Shown: piece by piece, positions 39,417-48,896 of the stretch
Numbering within the stretch: the stretch's first letter is position 1
Layout: each line of letters begins with the position of its first letter
Source: Neorhizobium alkalisoli
GTDB lineage: Bacteria > Pseudomonadota > Alphaproteobacteria > Rhizobiales > Rhizobiaceae
NCBI RefSeq assembly: GCF_007829835.1
Contig: NZ_VIWP01000003.1
Coordinates: 186,001-250,000, forward strand
Length of the DNA: 64,000 nt
Direction: 5' to 3'
Made by a program: the position numbers and the translations under genes
Notes under the pieces: model-generated
Database searches by the model: none
What the model saw: only the letters and a program-made list of their open reading frames with translations
Told to the model about the DNA's origin: nothing

Positions 39417-40373
39417 TCAGGCGAAGGACGGCGCCGCTTCCGAGACGCTGACCGGGACGAAGTCCCCTGCCCTCAGCCGCGCCACGCGCGAGGTCGGAGC
39501 CTCGACGATTTCATAGGCGGTCGGATCGCTCAGAAGAGCCTTCAGGGCATTGGCATTCATCTTGTGGCCGCCGCGATAGGAACGGTAGCAACCGATAAAC
39601 TGGGCACCGGCAAGCGCCAGATCGCCAACGGCGTCGAGCGTCTTGTGGCGAACGAATTCGTCCGTGTAACGCAGGCCTTCGACATTGACGACCGAATCAT
39701 CGTCGGAAATGACGACGGAATTTTCGAGCGAGGAGCCGAGCGCGTAACCGGCTGCCCAGAGGCGCTCGACATCACGCATGAAGCCGAAGGTACGAGCGCG
39801 GGAAAGTTCCTGCTTGAAGCGCGGCGCGGTGAGTTCGCCCTTCCAGCTCTGGCGACCGATCAGCGGCGAGGCGAAATCGATCTCGACTTCGAATCGCGTG
39901 CCGTCATGCGGGCGGAACTCCGACCAGGACGCACCCGAATCAATCCGCACCGGCTTGACGACGCGAATGTAGCGACGCTTGGCCGACAGGTTGACGATAC
40001 CGGCCTGTTCGATCGCTTCGATGAAGGCAAAGGAGCTGCCGTCCATGATCGGCATTTCGCCGCCATCGACTTCGACCATGACGTTGTCGACGCCAAGCGC
40101 ATAAAGAGCGGCCATCACGTGTTCGATCGTCGCGACCCAGCGGGACGGCGAGGTGCCGAGCACGGTGCAGAGATCCGTTGCGCCGACCTGCGAGGAAACG
40201 GCGCGATATTCGGCAGAGGTACCGTCGGCGAACTGGCGCGAAAACACGATGCCGGTGCCGGCTTCGACGGGCTGGAAGGTGATGCTGACGGGCGCACCAG
40301 AATGAACGCCGATGCCGGCCAATGTAACCGGGGCGGCGATGGTGGTCTGGAACCCGAGCAATCCGATGGTCAT
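39417..40373 (-). CDS. lpxC: UDP-3-O-acyl-N-acetylglucosamine deacetylase
   Basis: 318-residue zinc enzyme catalysing the committed step of lipid A synthesis. Metal ligands are visible in TIEHVMAAL and in RHKTLDAVGDL (His and Asp), with the catalytic-region histidine in GGHKMNA. The start is taken at MTIGLLGFQTTIAAPVTLAG because conservation begins there. It is separated from ftsZ by 345 bases and ends in its own terminator. Confidence 0.96.
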   Translation of the reverse strand: MTIGLLGFQTTIAAPVTLAGIGVHSGAPVSITFQPVEAGTGIVFSRQFADGTSAEYRAVSSQVGATDLCTVLGTSPSRWVATIEHVMAALYALGVDNVMVEVDGGEMPIMDGSSFAFIEAIEQAGIVNLSAKRRYIRVVKPVRIDSGASWSEFRPHDGTRFEVEIDFASPLIGRQSWKGELTAPRFKQELSRARTFGFMRDVERLWAAGYALGSSLENSVVISDDDSVVNVEGLRYTDEFVRHKTLDAVGDLALAGAQFIGCYRSYRGGHKMNANALKALLSDPTAYEIVEAPTSRVARLRAGDFVPVSVSEAAPSFA

Positions 40374-40718
40374 TCTCACTGCTTTCTTCTCGCGGCCCCC
40401 AATCATCGGGGCCGTATTTTCGAATGTCGCGGCGCCTGTATCCGACAGGCAATGCGACGTCTCTTAGCTTCCTACATACGCAGCGATTTGGGACATTCCA
40501 AATCACTGTTCGTTTCGGATTGTTACGGCGTTAACTCTGCCCTGCTAGCCGCCTCGCTCCGCGCTGGCGAATCGCGATTTCCGTTTCGCAAACCATTGAT
40601 AAGAAATCGCTTATTCAGACCCTCGCGAGACCCCGCTCTTGTTCGGCGCAATGCTTAAACGCGCAAGGCCCGGGTCTGTCGACCCGGGCCCCATTCACAA
40701 ATTTTATCGACCGTTAAT
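40374..40718. other. Non-coding gap between ftsZ and lpxC
   Basis: 345 bases holding the ftsZ-proximal hairpin (40667-40690) and, presumably, the lpxC promoter on the minus strand. No coding frame or RNA gene is evident. Confidence 0.5.
40667..40690 (-). terminator. Hairpin after ftsZ, probable terminator
   Basis: Perfect 10-bp GC stem (ggcccgggtc / gacccgggcc) with a 4-base loop, 28 bases after the ftsZ stop. The following sequence is only mildly T-rich, so termination may be partial or the hairpin may stabilise mRNA. Confidence 0.6.
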
Positions 40719-42482
40719 TCAGTTCGACTGGCGGCGCAGGAAGGCCGGAATTTCGAGCTGATCGTCTTCGTGATGCGAGGACTGCGGCTGGGCACGACCA
40801 TGATCGTCTAGGTTGCCGCGACGCGGTGCGTAGAGGCTTGCTTCCGGCGAAAGCGGGCGGCGCTGCTGCGGTGCCGGGGCCTGAGCCTGCGGCGCCTGAT
40901 CAACGACGTCGTCTTCGTCACGACGGCCAAGCGAGTTGGTGATGCGCTTCAGGAGACCCATCGGGCCGCGCTCTTCCTGAACATGCTGTACAGGCTGCGT
41001 ACGGTGATCCATCTCGGCCTTGACGACCGGCGGGAAGTCTTCGACCTTCGGCATGCGCACCGGTTCGATGACCGGCGAACGCGACATGACAGGCTCATGC
41101 TGCATCGGCTGTGCCATGCGCGGAGCCGGAGCCGGCTGCGAGATGACCGGAGCGGACGGCTGCATGTGCTGGACAGGCGCCGGCTGCGGGGCCGGACGCT
41201 GCATGACCGGGGCTTCGACCGGAGCGGACGGCGTGAACAGGCGGCTCTGCGGGCGGAAGGTTTCTTCCTGCATGACCGGCTGCGGTGCCGGAGCGACCGG
41301 CATCGGTGCCGGGATGGCCAGTTCGCGTTCCATTTCAGCTTCCGCCTGACGGATGGTGTCGGCGATCGGATCAGCGGCCTTGATGACCGGAGCGGCCTGC
41401 ATCATGACAGGCTGGGGTGCGGCCGGAGCCGGAGCAACGGCCGCAGAAGGACGGATAATCGGCTTTGCGGCTGCGCGCATTTCAGCGGCACGCAGGTCGA
41501 TATCACCATGGCCATGTGCACGGTCGATGCCGGTGGCAACGACCGAGACGCGGATGATGCCTTCAAGCGATTCGTCGAAGGTTGCGCCGAGGATGATGTT
41601 GGCTTCCGGATCGACTTCTTCGCGGATGCGGGTCGCAGCTTCGTCGACTTCGAACAGGGTGAGGTCGCGACCACCGGTGATCGAGATCAGCAGGCCCTGT
41701 GCGCCCTTCATCGAGGTTTCGTCGAGCAGCGGGTTGGCGATGGCAGCTTCAGCAGCCTGCATTGCACGGCCCTGGCCAGAAGCTTCGCCGGTACCCATCA
41801 TCGCACGGCCCATCTCGCGCATGACCGAACGGACGTCGGCGAAGTCGAGATTGATCAGGCCTTCCTTGACCATCAGGTCGGTGATGCAGGCAACACCCGA
41901 GTAGAGAACCTGGTCGGCCATGGCAAAGGCGTCCGCGAAGGTCGTCTTGTCGTTGGCGATGCGGAACAGGTTCTGGTTCGGGATGACGATCAGCGTATCG
42001 ACCGACTTCTGCAGCTCGGCAATGCCCTGCTCGGCAAGGCGCATGCGGCGCTGGCCTTCGAAGTGGAACGGCTTGGTGACGACGCCGACGGTGAGGATAC
42101 CCTTCGAGCGTGCAGCCTGCGCGACGACCGGAGCAGCACCGGTGCCGGTGCCGCCGCCCATGCCGGCGGTGACGAAGCACATATGCGTGCCGTTCAGGTG
42201 ATCGACGATCTCATCGAGGCATTCTTCGGCAGCAGCACGGCCGACTTCAGGCTGCGAGCCGGCGCCGAGACCTTCGGTAACCTGCACGCCCATCTGAATG
42301 ATGCGTTCGGCCTTGGTCATGGTCAGTGCCTGGGCATCCGTGTTGGCGACGACGAAGTCGACGCCTTCCAGCCCGGCCGTGATCATGTTGTTGACGGCGT
42401 TGCCACCGCCGCCACCGACGCCGAATACCGTGATCCGAGGCTTCAGCTCGGTAATGTCAGGCTTTTGCAGCTTGATCGTCAT
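40719..42482 (-). CDS. ftsZ: Cell division GTPase FtsZ
   Basis: 587-residue tubulin homologue forming the Z ring. The nucleotide site is [13 protein letters not shown] and the tubulin signature GGGTGTG. After the ~320-residue GTPase core comes a very long proline/alanine/glutamine-rich linker typical of Rhizobiales, ending in the conserved FtsA-binding tail ([15 protein letters not shown]). A 99-base gap from ftsA could hold an internal promoter. Confidence 0.98.
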   Translation of the reverse strand: MTIKLQKPDITELKPRITVFGVGGGGGNAVNNMITAGLEGVDFVVANTDAQALTMTKAERIIQMGVQVTEGLGAGSQPEVGRAAAEECLDEIVDHLNGTHMCFVTAGMGGGTGTGAAPVVAQAARSKGILTVGVVTKPFHFEGQRRMRLAEQGIAELQKSVDTLIVIPNQNLFRIANDKTTFADAFAMADQVLYSGVACITDLMVKEGLINLDFADVRSVMREMGRAMMGTGEASGQGRAMQAAEAAIANPLLDETSMKGAQGLLISITGGRDLTLFEVDEAATRIREEVDPEANIILGATFDESLEGIIRVSVVATGIDRAHGHGDIDLRAAEMRAAAKPIIRPSAAVAPAPAAPQPVMMQAAPVIKAADPIADTIRQAEAEMERELAIPAPMPVAPAPQPVMQEETFRPQSRLFTPSAPVEAPVMQRPAPQPAPVQHMQPSAPVISQPAPAPRMAQPMQHEPVMSRSPVIEPVRMPKVEDFPPVVKAEMDHRTQPVQHVQEERGPMGLLKRITNSLGRRDEDDVVDQAPQAQAPAPQQRRPLSPEASLYAPRRGNLDDHGRAQPQSSHHEDDQLEIPAFLRRQSN

Positions 42483-42581
42483 TGTACCTGTCCTTCTTCT
42501 TCTGGCCGCGTCGCCGAGCTGGCCAATTCATTGCAACTTATCTGAGATGATCCCACCGGTAGCAAAAGCTGGGCGGCCGTC

Positions 42582-43913
42582 TCAAAAACTCTCTTTCAAC
42601 CACTGTCCGACACGGGCGAGACGCCCGTTGCCGTTTCCGAGCGAGCCGATCAGGCCGCCCTGCGAAGCATGCGTTTCCATGTCGGCGACCTGCGGATAGA
42701 TCATCAGGCCGACGGCGGTGGAAAAGGCCGGTCCCTTGGCAGCAGCAGGCAGGCCCGAAATTCCCATCGGGCGGCCGATCCGGACGTTGCGGGCAAGGAT
42801 GCGCCGTGCGGTTTCGGAAAGGCCGGTCAGCTGGCTTGCGCCACCGGTCAGAACGACACGCTTTCCGACAATCGGGCTGAAGCCGGATTTCTGGATGCGG
42901 TCGCGGATCAGTTCGAGCGTCTCTTCGATACGGGCCTTGACGATCCGGGTAACGAGAGCGCGTGGCACCTGGGTCGGCAGATCGCGGTCGTCTTCGCCGA
43001 TCGGCGGAACCGCGATGATGTCGCGCTCGTCGGCGCCGTTGGAAACGGCCGAGCCATGCACGACCTTCATCCGTTCCGCATCCTCGATGCGGGTGGAAAG
43101 GCCGCGAGCCAGATCGGTCGTCACATGATGACCACCGAGGCTGATCGCATCGGTATGGACGAGACGTCCTTCGGCAAAGACCGAGATCGTCGTCGTGCCA
43201 CCACCCATGTCGATCGCGGCGCAGCCGAGTTCGACTTCGTCATCGACCAGGGCAGCAAGACCGCTGGCATAAGGCGTCGCGACCATGCCCTCGACCGAGA
43301 GATGAGCGCGGTTGACGCAGAGTTCGAGGTTCTTGAGCGTCGCACGTTCGGCCGTCACGACATGCATGTCGACGCCGAGAACGTCGCCGAACATGGCAAG
43401 CGGATCACGCACGCCGCGCTCGCCGTCGAGCGAAAAGCCGGTCGGCAGCGAATGCAGGGTGGCGCGGTCCTGGCGCAGCGAGCGCTGGCTGGCAGCGCCC
43501 AAAACCCGCTTCAGATCGGAAGCTTCGACTTCCTGGCCGCCGAGGTCGATCGTCGCGGTGTAGACATCGCTGGACAGACGACCGGCGGAAACATTGACGA
43601 TCAGGCTGTCGACCGTGAGGCCCGCCATGCGCTCTGCCGCATCGACGGCAAGACGCACGACGCTTTCGGCCGCATCGAGATCGGCAACGACGCCAGACTT
43701 GACGCCACGCGAACGCTGATGGCCGATGCCGATGATCTCGACATTATGAGTGCGGCCCGGAAGGATCTGGCTTTCCTGGCGCGGGGTCAGACGGGCGATC
43801 ATGCAGACGACCTTGGTCGATCCGATGTCGAGCACCGATACGATATGGCTCCTCTTGGAGGAGAGCGGCTTCATCCTGGGAAGCCCGAAATGGGAAGAAC
43901 CGAATACGCTCAC
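42582..43913 (-). CDS. ftsA: Cell division protein FtsA
   Basis: 443-residue actin-fold protein that tethers FtsZ to the membrane. N-terminal VSVLDIGSTKVVCMIARL and AAIDMGGGTTTISVF are the ATP-binding motifs, the SHS2 (1c) insertion is present, and the C-terminal amphipathic tail GRLARVGQWLKESF is the membrane anchor. It starts at GTG (43913) overlapping the ftsQ stop by 4 nt. Confidence 0.96.
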   Translation of the reverse strand: MSVFGSSHFGLPRMKPLSSKRSHIVSVLDIGSTKVVCMIARLTPRQESQILPGRTHNVEIIGIGHQRSRGVKSGVVADLDAAESVVRLAVDAAERMAGLTVDSLIVNVSAGRLSSDVYTATIDLGGQEVEASDLKRVLGAASQRSLRQDRATLHSLPTGFSLDGERGVRDPLAMFGDVLGVDMHVVTAERATLKNLELCVNRAHLSVEGMVATPYASGLAALVDDEVELGCAAIDMGGGTTTISVFAEGRLVHTDAISLGGHHVTTDLARGLSTRIEDAERMKVVHGSAVSNGADERDIIAVPPIGEDDRDLPTQVPRALVTRIVKARIEETLELIRDRIQKSGFSPIVGKRVVLTGGASQLTGLSETARRILARNVRIGRPMGISGLPAAAKGPAFSTAVGLMIYPQVADMETHASQGGLIGSLGNGNGRLARVGQWLKESF

Positions 43914-44839
43914 GACTCTCCTGCCTTCTTCAACGCCTTGGTTCTTGCTTCGACGGCATCATTGCGGCGTTCTGTAGCCGCAGCCGTCAGTTCGATTGTG
44001 GTCCGGTCCTGGAGACGAAGATCGACGGCGGCGATATCGCGCTCGAGGATCCGCTGTTCCTTTTCAAGGCGCGCCAGCACGGCGAGCGCCTTGTCGACAT
44101 CGCTTTCCGGCAGCTTCAGCACGACGCCATTGTCGAGGTGCAGATCCCAGCGACGACCGGCGACCCGGACATAAGCCTTCACCCGCGACCGCAGGTCGGG
44201 CCATGCGGCCATCGAGTCAACGAAGCTCGCCGCCTGCTTTTCCGCATCACGGCCGACAAAGAGCGGCAAGGATGCAAACTTGCTGTCACGCAGGGGAGCA
44301 ATCACTTCGCCGCCCTTTTCGATCAGCGACAGATCCGAGCCATGCTGCCAGATGCCGAACGCTTCACGCTCCTTCAGCATCACCTCGATCGTCTTCGGAT
44401 AGACCTTGCGGACTTCGGCATAACGAACCCAGGGAAGCTCTGCGAGCTTGCGGCGCGCAGCATCGACATCGAGCGCCACGAGCGACGTGGTGCCGTCGAG
44501 GCCGAGGAGCTGGAGAATATCGATCTCGGACGTCTGGTCGTTGCCCGACACCTTGACGTCTTCGATCGCAAAACCGGCAGCTGCCGTGGTCGCCTGGGCG
44601 ACGTCCTGCGTATGGCCGCCGAGCGACATGCCATAAAGGCCGACCACAGCGAAAAAGCCGAAGGTTGCGGCAGTGCCTGCATGCTCCGGAATATGGATCC
44701 GACCCGTTGCCAGGCTGATGCAGAAGCGAACGATGCGGCGCAGAGGACGCGGCAGGACACGACGGTCATCGGCGCTAAGATACTGCGCCTGACCATGCCC
44801 CCGCGGTCCGCCCGCTCTTTTGCCGTTCAACGCAAGCAC
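43910..44839 (-). CDS. ftsQ: Cell division protein FtsQ
   Basis: 309-residue divisome scaffold: cytoplasmic N-terminus, one TM segment (around [19 protein letters not shown]), then a periplasmic POTRA domain ([25 protein letters not shown]) and FtsQ domain. It links the FtsA/Z ring to FtsL and septal synthases. I place the start at GTG 44839, seven bases after GGAGG, giving a 13-nt overlap with ddl; a more upstream ATG at 44860 has no ribosome site. Confidence 0.93.
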   Translation of the reverse strand: MLALNGKRAGGPRGHGQAQYLSADDRRVLPRPLRRIVRFCISLATGRIHIPEHAGTAATFGFFAVVGLYGMSLGGHTQDVAQATTAAAGFAIEDVKVSGNDQTSEIDILQLLGLDGTTSLVALDVDAARRKLAELPWVRYAEVRKVYPKTIEVMLKEREAFGIWQHGSDLSLIEKGGEVIAPLRDSKFASLPLFVGRDAEKQAASFVDSMAAWPDLRSRVKAYVRVAGRRWDLHLDNGVVLKLPESDVDKALAVLARLEKEQRILERDIAAVDLRLQDRTTIELTAAATERRNDAVEARTKALKKAGES

Positions 44840-45753
44840 GATGCGTCCTCCACCATCCAACGGACGAGTTCACCAAAGGAATGGCCAGCATGAGCGGCCA
44901 TTTCGGGCACAAGCGATGTAGGGGTCATGCCGGGCTGGGTATTGATCTCCAGCCAGACAAGCTCGCCATTTTCCGAGAATCGGTCGTCGTAACGGAAGTC
45001 CGAGCGACTGACGCCACGGCAGCCCATCGCCTGATGCGCCTTGAGCGCCAATGTCTGACATTTTTGGTAAATAATCGGTGAAATTTGCGCCGGGATGACA
45101 TGCTTCGAACCACCGGCTGCATATTTGGCGTCGTAATCGTAGAAGGCGTTACCCGTCGGAACCACTTCCGTGACACCAAGGGCGACATCACCCATGACAC
45201 CGCAGGTCAGTTCGCGACCATAGATGTAACGCTCCACCAGAACCCGGTCGCCATACTTCCAGTCCGAAGAGGTAATGACCTGCGGCGGATGCGACTGATT
45301 CTCCTGAACGATAACGACGCCGAAGGACGAACCTTCGCAAACCGGCTTAACCACATAAGGCGGCTTCATCGGATGGACCGAGGTGAAATCGAACCGGTCC
45401 ATGACCTTGGCCTCAGCAACCGGCACGCCGGCCGCTTTCGCCACATGCTTGGCCTGCCCCTTGTCCATGGCAAGCGCGGAAGCGAGCACGCCGGAATGGG
45501 TGTAGGGAATTTCGAGATATTCGAGGATGCCCTGGATCGTGCCGTCTTCGCCGAAAGGACCGTGCAGCGCATTGAATGCAACGTCAGGCCTCAACTCCGA
45601 AAGGACGGCAGCAACATCGCGCGAAACATCGACGCGCGTTACCCGATACCCCTCGCCCTCAAGCGCGGCAGCACAGGCATTGCCAGAAGACAGGCTGACA
45701 GGCCGCTCGGAGGAAAATCCTCCCATCAAAACGGCCACGTGCTTGTCTGTCAT
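44827..45753 (-). CDS. ddl: D-alanine--D-alanine ligase
   Basis: 308-residue ATP-grasp enzyme that makes the D-Ala-D-Ala dipeptide for MurF. It has the N-terminal substrate motif [15 protein letters not shown], the ATP-grasp lid [12 protein letters not shown], and the C-terminal metal site [15 protein letters not shown]. First gene of the ddl-ftsQ-ftsA-ftsZ run, downstream of a 391-base regulatory gap. Confidence 0.96.
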   Translation of the reverse strand: MTDKHVAVLMGGFSSERPVSLSSGNACAAALEGEGYRVTRVDVSRDVAAVLSELRPDVAFNALHGPFGEDGTIQGILEYLEIPYTHSGVLASALAMDKGQAKHVAKAAGVPVAEAKVMDRFDFTSVHPMKPPYVVKPVCEGSSFGVVIVQENQSHPPQVITSSDWKYGDRVLVERYIYGRELTCGVMGDVALGVTEVVPTGNAFYDYDAKYAAGGSKHVIPAQISPIIYQKCQTLALKAHQAMGCRGVSRSDFRYDDRFSENGELVWLEINTQPGMTPTSLVPEMAAHAGHSFGELVRWMVEDASCLR

Positions 45754-46144
45754 TCACCACTCCCAGGAAAAGGGCTTCAGTCTATCGATCGGCGCTTGCG
45801 CCAAACTTGCTCGACTGAGCGAATCCGGCACTTTGAACCACGACTTCATGGTGCACCGAAATGGTTAACAAATCGTTTATCTTTGTTAATCCGAAGTACC
45901 AAGCATATGAAAACAATGGCTATTTTTGATGATGAAATGGTTAACGCAAAAGCTTAGGACAGGATGCCCGCGTTAACCGGCGGCACCACATCCAGGGAAT
46001 CGCTCATAAGGAACGAATTCAAAATGCGCGAAAAACTTGTATTTTATTGCGCGATTCCTGTTTTCTTCGTCAGAAAATTACTGTAATGCCGACCCGGTTC
46101 TTCATTAAAGATCCACATGAACATCCTTCTGAATTGGAATCAGT
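45754..46144. promoter_or_regulatory. 391-bp divergent promoter region of ddl-ftsQAZ and the MFS gene
   Basis: No coding frame is convincing. The region is AT-richer than its surroundings. It contains a perfect 8-bp inverted repeat ttaacaaa / tttgttaa (45865-45889) that includes a TTAA-N7-TTTA near-match to the CtrA box. Four GANTC (CcrM methylation) sites lie at 45821, 45997, 46053 and 46137. Cell-cycle control of the division genes from here is plausible but inferred. Confidence 0.5.
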
Positions 46145-47449
46145 ATGACAAACGCGATGCCCTCCGCCTCGCCGTCTGCTGAGCCGTTAGCGCCTGTTGC
46201 AACGAATTCGCCTGCACGCGTCCTGACGGCCAGCCTGGTCGGCACGACGATCGAATTCTTCGACTTCTATGTTTATGCGACCGCTGCGGTTCTCGTCTTT
46301 CCGACGCTGTTCTTCCCGAACAGCGATGCGACGACGGCGCTACTTGCCTCCTTTGCGACCTTCTCGATCGCATTCTTCGCCCGTCCGCTTGGCGCCATCG
46401 TGTTCGGCCATTTCGGCGACCGCGTCGGCCGCAAGACGACGCTGGTGGCAGCCCTCCTGACCATGGGTATCTCCACGGTCGTGATCGGCCTTCTGCCGTC
46501 CTATAGCCAGATCGGCGTCCTTGCTCCGCTGCTGCTTGCTCTGTGCCGCTTCGGCCAGGGTTTTGGTCTCGGCGGTGAATGGGGCGGTGCAGTTCTGCTC
46601 GCAACCGAAAACGCACCTCCGGGCAAGAAGACCTGGTACGGCATGTTCCCGCAGCTCGGCGCTCCGGTCGGCCTGTTCCTGTCTTCGGGTGTCTTCTGGA
46701 TCCTTCTGCACTTCATCTCGCAGGAAGCGCTTCTCTCCTGGGGCTGGCGCGTTCCGTTCCTCGCCTCGATCCTGCTGATCGCCATCGGCCTGTGGGTCCG
46801 TCTCTCGATCACCGAAACGCCGGCCTTCCAGAAGGCCATCGACAAGCATGAGCGCGTCGAAGTTCCGGTTGCCGAGCTGTTCCGCAAGCACAAGCGCAGC
46901 CTGTTCCTCGGCACCTTCGTGGCGCTTGCCACCTTCGTGCTTTTCTACATCGGCTCGGCCTATCTTCTGTCCTACAATATCAAGGTCCTGAAGATGCCGT
47001 TCCTGGATGCACTGGAAGTGCAGATCCTCGGCTCCATCGTCTTCGGTCTGGCCATCCCGGTCATTGGCAAGCTCGGCGATCGCTTCGGCCGCCGCGAAAT
47101 GCTGATCCTGACGACCGTCCTGATCGGCCTGTTCTCGTTCATCCTGCCGTCCCTGATGACCAATGGCGAAGGCGCGATCTTCATCTTCGTGGTTCTCGCC
47201 ATGGTGCTGATGGGCATGACCTACGGCCTGATCGGTACGGCGCTTGCCGCTCCCTTCCCGACCGCGGTCCGCTATACGGGTTCGTCGATCACCTTCAACC
47301 TGGCCGGCATTTTCGGCGCCTCGCTAGCACCCTATATCGCCACCTACCTGCAGGCCAATTACGGCATGACCTATGTCGGCTACTACCTCGGTCTCTCGGC
47401 GGTCATAACGCTCGCCTGCATCCTGCTTTCGGGCAAGGACGAAGTCTGA
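46145..47449 (+). CDS. MFS transporter, metabolite:H+ symporter type
   Basis: 434-residue 12-TM permease of the sugar/metabolite MHS (ProP/KgtP-like) subfamily. It has LVGTTIEFFDFYVYATAA at TM1, the loop motif FGHFGDRVGRKTT after TM2, RFGQGFGLGGEWGGAVLLATE in TM4 and KLGDRFGRREM after TM8. It probably imports an organic acid or compatible solute with protons. It runs opposite to the dcw genes and separates murB from ddl. Codon use looks more biased than in its neighbours. Confidence 0.92.
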   Translation: MTNAMPSASPSAEPLAPVATNSPARVLTASLVGTTIEFFDFYVYATAAVLVFPTLFFPNSDATTALLASFATFSIAFFARPLGAIVFGHFGDRVGRKTTLVAALLTMGISTVVIGLLPSYSQIGVLAPLLLALCRFGQGFGLGGEWGGAVLLATENAPPGKKTWYGMFPQLGAPVGLFLSSGVFWILLHFISQEALLSWGWRVPFLASILLIAIGLWVRLSITETPAFQKAIDKHERVEVPVAELFRKHKRSLFLGTFVALATFVLFYIGSAYLLSYNIKVLKMPFLDALEVQILGSIVFGLAIPVIGKLGDRFGRREMLILTTVLIGLFSFILPSLMTNGEGAIFIFVVLAMVLMGMTYGLIGTALAAPFPTAVRYTGSSITFNLAGIFGASLAPYIATYLQANYGMTYVGYYLGLSAVITLACILLSGKDEV

Positions 47450-47475
47450 TCCCAGACTGAATCAACAGCATCGAA
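47110..47475 (+). terminator. Intrinsic terminator after the MFS gene (47475-47510)
   Basis: The intended span is 47475 to 47510 (see the duplicate entry with ordered coordinates). Confidence 0.1.
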
Positions 47476-47510
47476 AAGCCCGCGAAGCCTTTGGCCTCGC
47501 GGGCTTTTTC
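47475..47510 (+). terminator. Intrinsic terminator after the MFS gene
   Basis: Stem aaagcccgcga / tcgcgggcttt (11 bp) with an inner gcc-ttt-ggc mini-hairpin, then a T-run and C. It lies between convergent genes and may act in both directions. Confidence 0.9.
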
Positions 47511-47527
47511 TTTGGAGAATTGGACGG

Positions 47528-47653
47528 TTATTCGCCGGGATGAAGTCGATCCTTCCGGCGCTCCTGCCACTTGTCGTAGACAAGCCATACAAGGCAGGCT
47601 GCTGAAATCGCCAACGGCAGGATGTACATGTAAAAGGCTTGCAAGAAGGTCAT
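47528..47653 (-). CDS. Small single-pass membrane protein (41 aa), unknown
   Basis: 41 residues: one hydrophobic helix (about 6-26, YMYILPLAISAACLVWLVYD), then a strongly charged tail (KWQERRKDRLHPGE). Its ATG overlaps the stop of the preceding 88-residue frame (ATGA, 4 nt), and GAGG lies just before it. I do not recognise the family. Its position at the end of the murB transcription unit suggests an envelope role, but this is inference. Confidence 0.6.
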   Translation of the reverse strand: MTFLQAFYMYILPLAISAACLVWLVYDKWQERRKDRLHPGE

Positions 47654-47916
47654 AACCTCAGCTTTCCCAACATTTGCCTTGCGGTAAAATGTAATAGGAA
47701 AGCCGCAACAAGCCAAGTCAGCGTCGATACTGCGACCGACTGCGTAATCGCCGCCATGGAACCTGTCGCGGATGAAGATGCGATCGGCCCGATGAGGCCG
47801 GCAACGACCGACGCTGTCGAAAGCCGATCGAGCGAACCAGCGACCAGCTTGGTCCGCTCGTTGAAAACCAGTGCCTGGCGCCGTTCTATCCTTTCGAAAA
47901 GCTCGGCGCCCGACAT
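47650..47916 (-). CDS. Small two-helix membrane protein (88 aa), unknown
   Basis: 88 residues: a charged helical N-terminus (ELFERIERRQALVFNERTKLVAG) followed by two hydrophobic segments (about 35-55 and 60-80). It begins 3 bases after the murB stop with GGAG correctly spaced, and is coupled to the 41-residue frame downstream. No known family recognised. Confidence 0.62.
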   Translation of the reverse strand: MSGAELFERIERRQALVFNERTKLVAGSLDRLSTASVVAGLIGPIASSSATGSMAAITQSVAVSTLTWLVAAFLLHFTARQMLGKLRL

Positions 47917-47919
47917 GAC

Positions 47920-48894
47920 TTACTCCGTCGTGACACCCTGGAAAGGCTTTACCTCACGACCCGGCATGAAAATGCCCAGCCGCTTGATTTCCCATTCCAG
48001 CTTGATGCCGGCATGTTCGAACACCCGCTGGCGGATCGTCTCGCCGAGATATTCGAGATCGTAACCGGTGGCATGGCCGATATTGATCATGAAATTGCAG
48101 TGCAGCGACGACATCTGTGCGCCGCCATTCATCAGGCCGCGACCGCCCGCCTCGTCGATCACCTTCCAGGCCGAATGATCCGGTGGGTTCTTGAAGGTCG
48201 AGCCACCGGTCTTTTCCTTGACCGGCTGTACCGTTTCTCGGTGCTGACGGACCGCGTCCATCTCGGCGCGGATCTTTGCGCGGTCTTCCGGATAACCTTC
48301 GAAGATCGCATGCGTGAAGATCAGGTCCGGGCTGACCGACGAATGGCGGTAGCTGTAACCCATCTCGGCATTGGTGAAGACGTGTTTATTGCCCTGGCGA
48401 TCGACCGCATGCACTTCGACGACACGATCCTTCGTCTCGGTGCCGTTGGCGCCCGCATTCATACGCAGCGCCCCGCCGATCGAGCCGGGAATGCCATAAT
48501 AGAAGGCGAAACCGCCAATGCCGTTATCCATCGCCATGGCGGCGATATACTTATCCGGGCAGATGGCACCGGCCTGGATGCGGTTTTCGCCGACCAGTTC
48601 GAGCCCGCCAAAACCTTTTGCCGAAAGACGGATCACAACGCCCGGAATACCGCCGTCGCGCACCAGAAGATTGGAGCCGACACCGACCACGGTCAGCGGC
48701 ACATCCGCGGGCAGAAGTTTCAGGAAGGTCACGAGATCGTCGACATCATGCGGCTGGAACATCAGTTCGGCGAGCCCGCCGGCCTGGAACCAGGTGACAC
48801 GATCCATCGGAGCATCAGGCGTCAGGCGCCCACGCAATTCCTTGACGCCGTCCCCGAGCGACGCCAGCAGCTTTTCCCCATTTACCTGCTTCAT
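47920..48894 (-). CDS. murB: UDP-N-acetylenolpyruvoylglucosamine reductase
   Basis: 324-residue FAD enzyme that reduces UDP-GlcNAc-enolpyruvate to UDP-MurNAc. FAD-binding motifs are [38 protein letters not shown] and [20 protein letters not shown]; the active-site serine/glutamate region is GGSTFKNP. The start is either ATG 48894 or GTG 48900, the latter overlapping the murC stop by 4 nt. Confidence 0.96.
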   Translation of the reverse strand: MKQVNGEKLLASLGDGVKELRGRLTPDAPMDRVTWFQAGGLAELMFQPHDVDDLVTFLKLLPADVPLTVVGVGSNLLVRDGGIPGVVIRLSAKGFGGLELVGENRIQAGAICPDKYIAAMAMDNGIGGFAFYYGIPGSIGGALRMNAGANGTETKDRVVEVHAVDRQGNKHVFTNAEMGYSYRHSSVSPDLIFTHAIFEGYPEDRAKIRAEMDAVRQHRETVQPVKEKTGGSTFKNPPDHSAWKVIDEAGGRGLMNGGAQMSSLHCNFMINIGHATGYDLEYLGETIRQRVFEHAGIKLEWEIKRLGIFMPGREVKPFQGVTTE

Positions 48895-48896
48895 TC

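Noticed and set aside
45907-45957. 16-codon frame (starting MKTMAIFDDE) in the ddl/MFS regulatory gap
   Set aside because: No ribosome site and too short to separate from chance; treated as regulatory DNA.
47475-47510. A duplicate terminator entry with reversed coordinates (47475 to 47110)
   Set aside because: Typing slip; the valid entry is 47475-47510.
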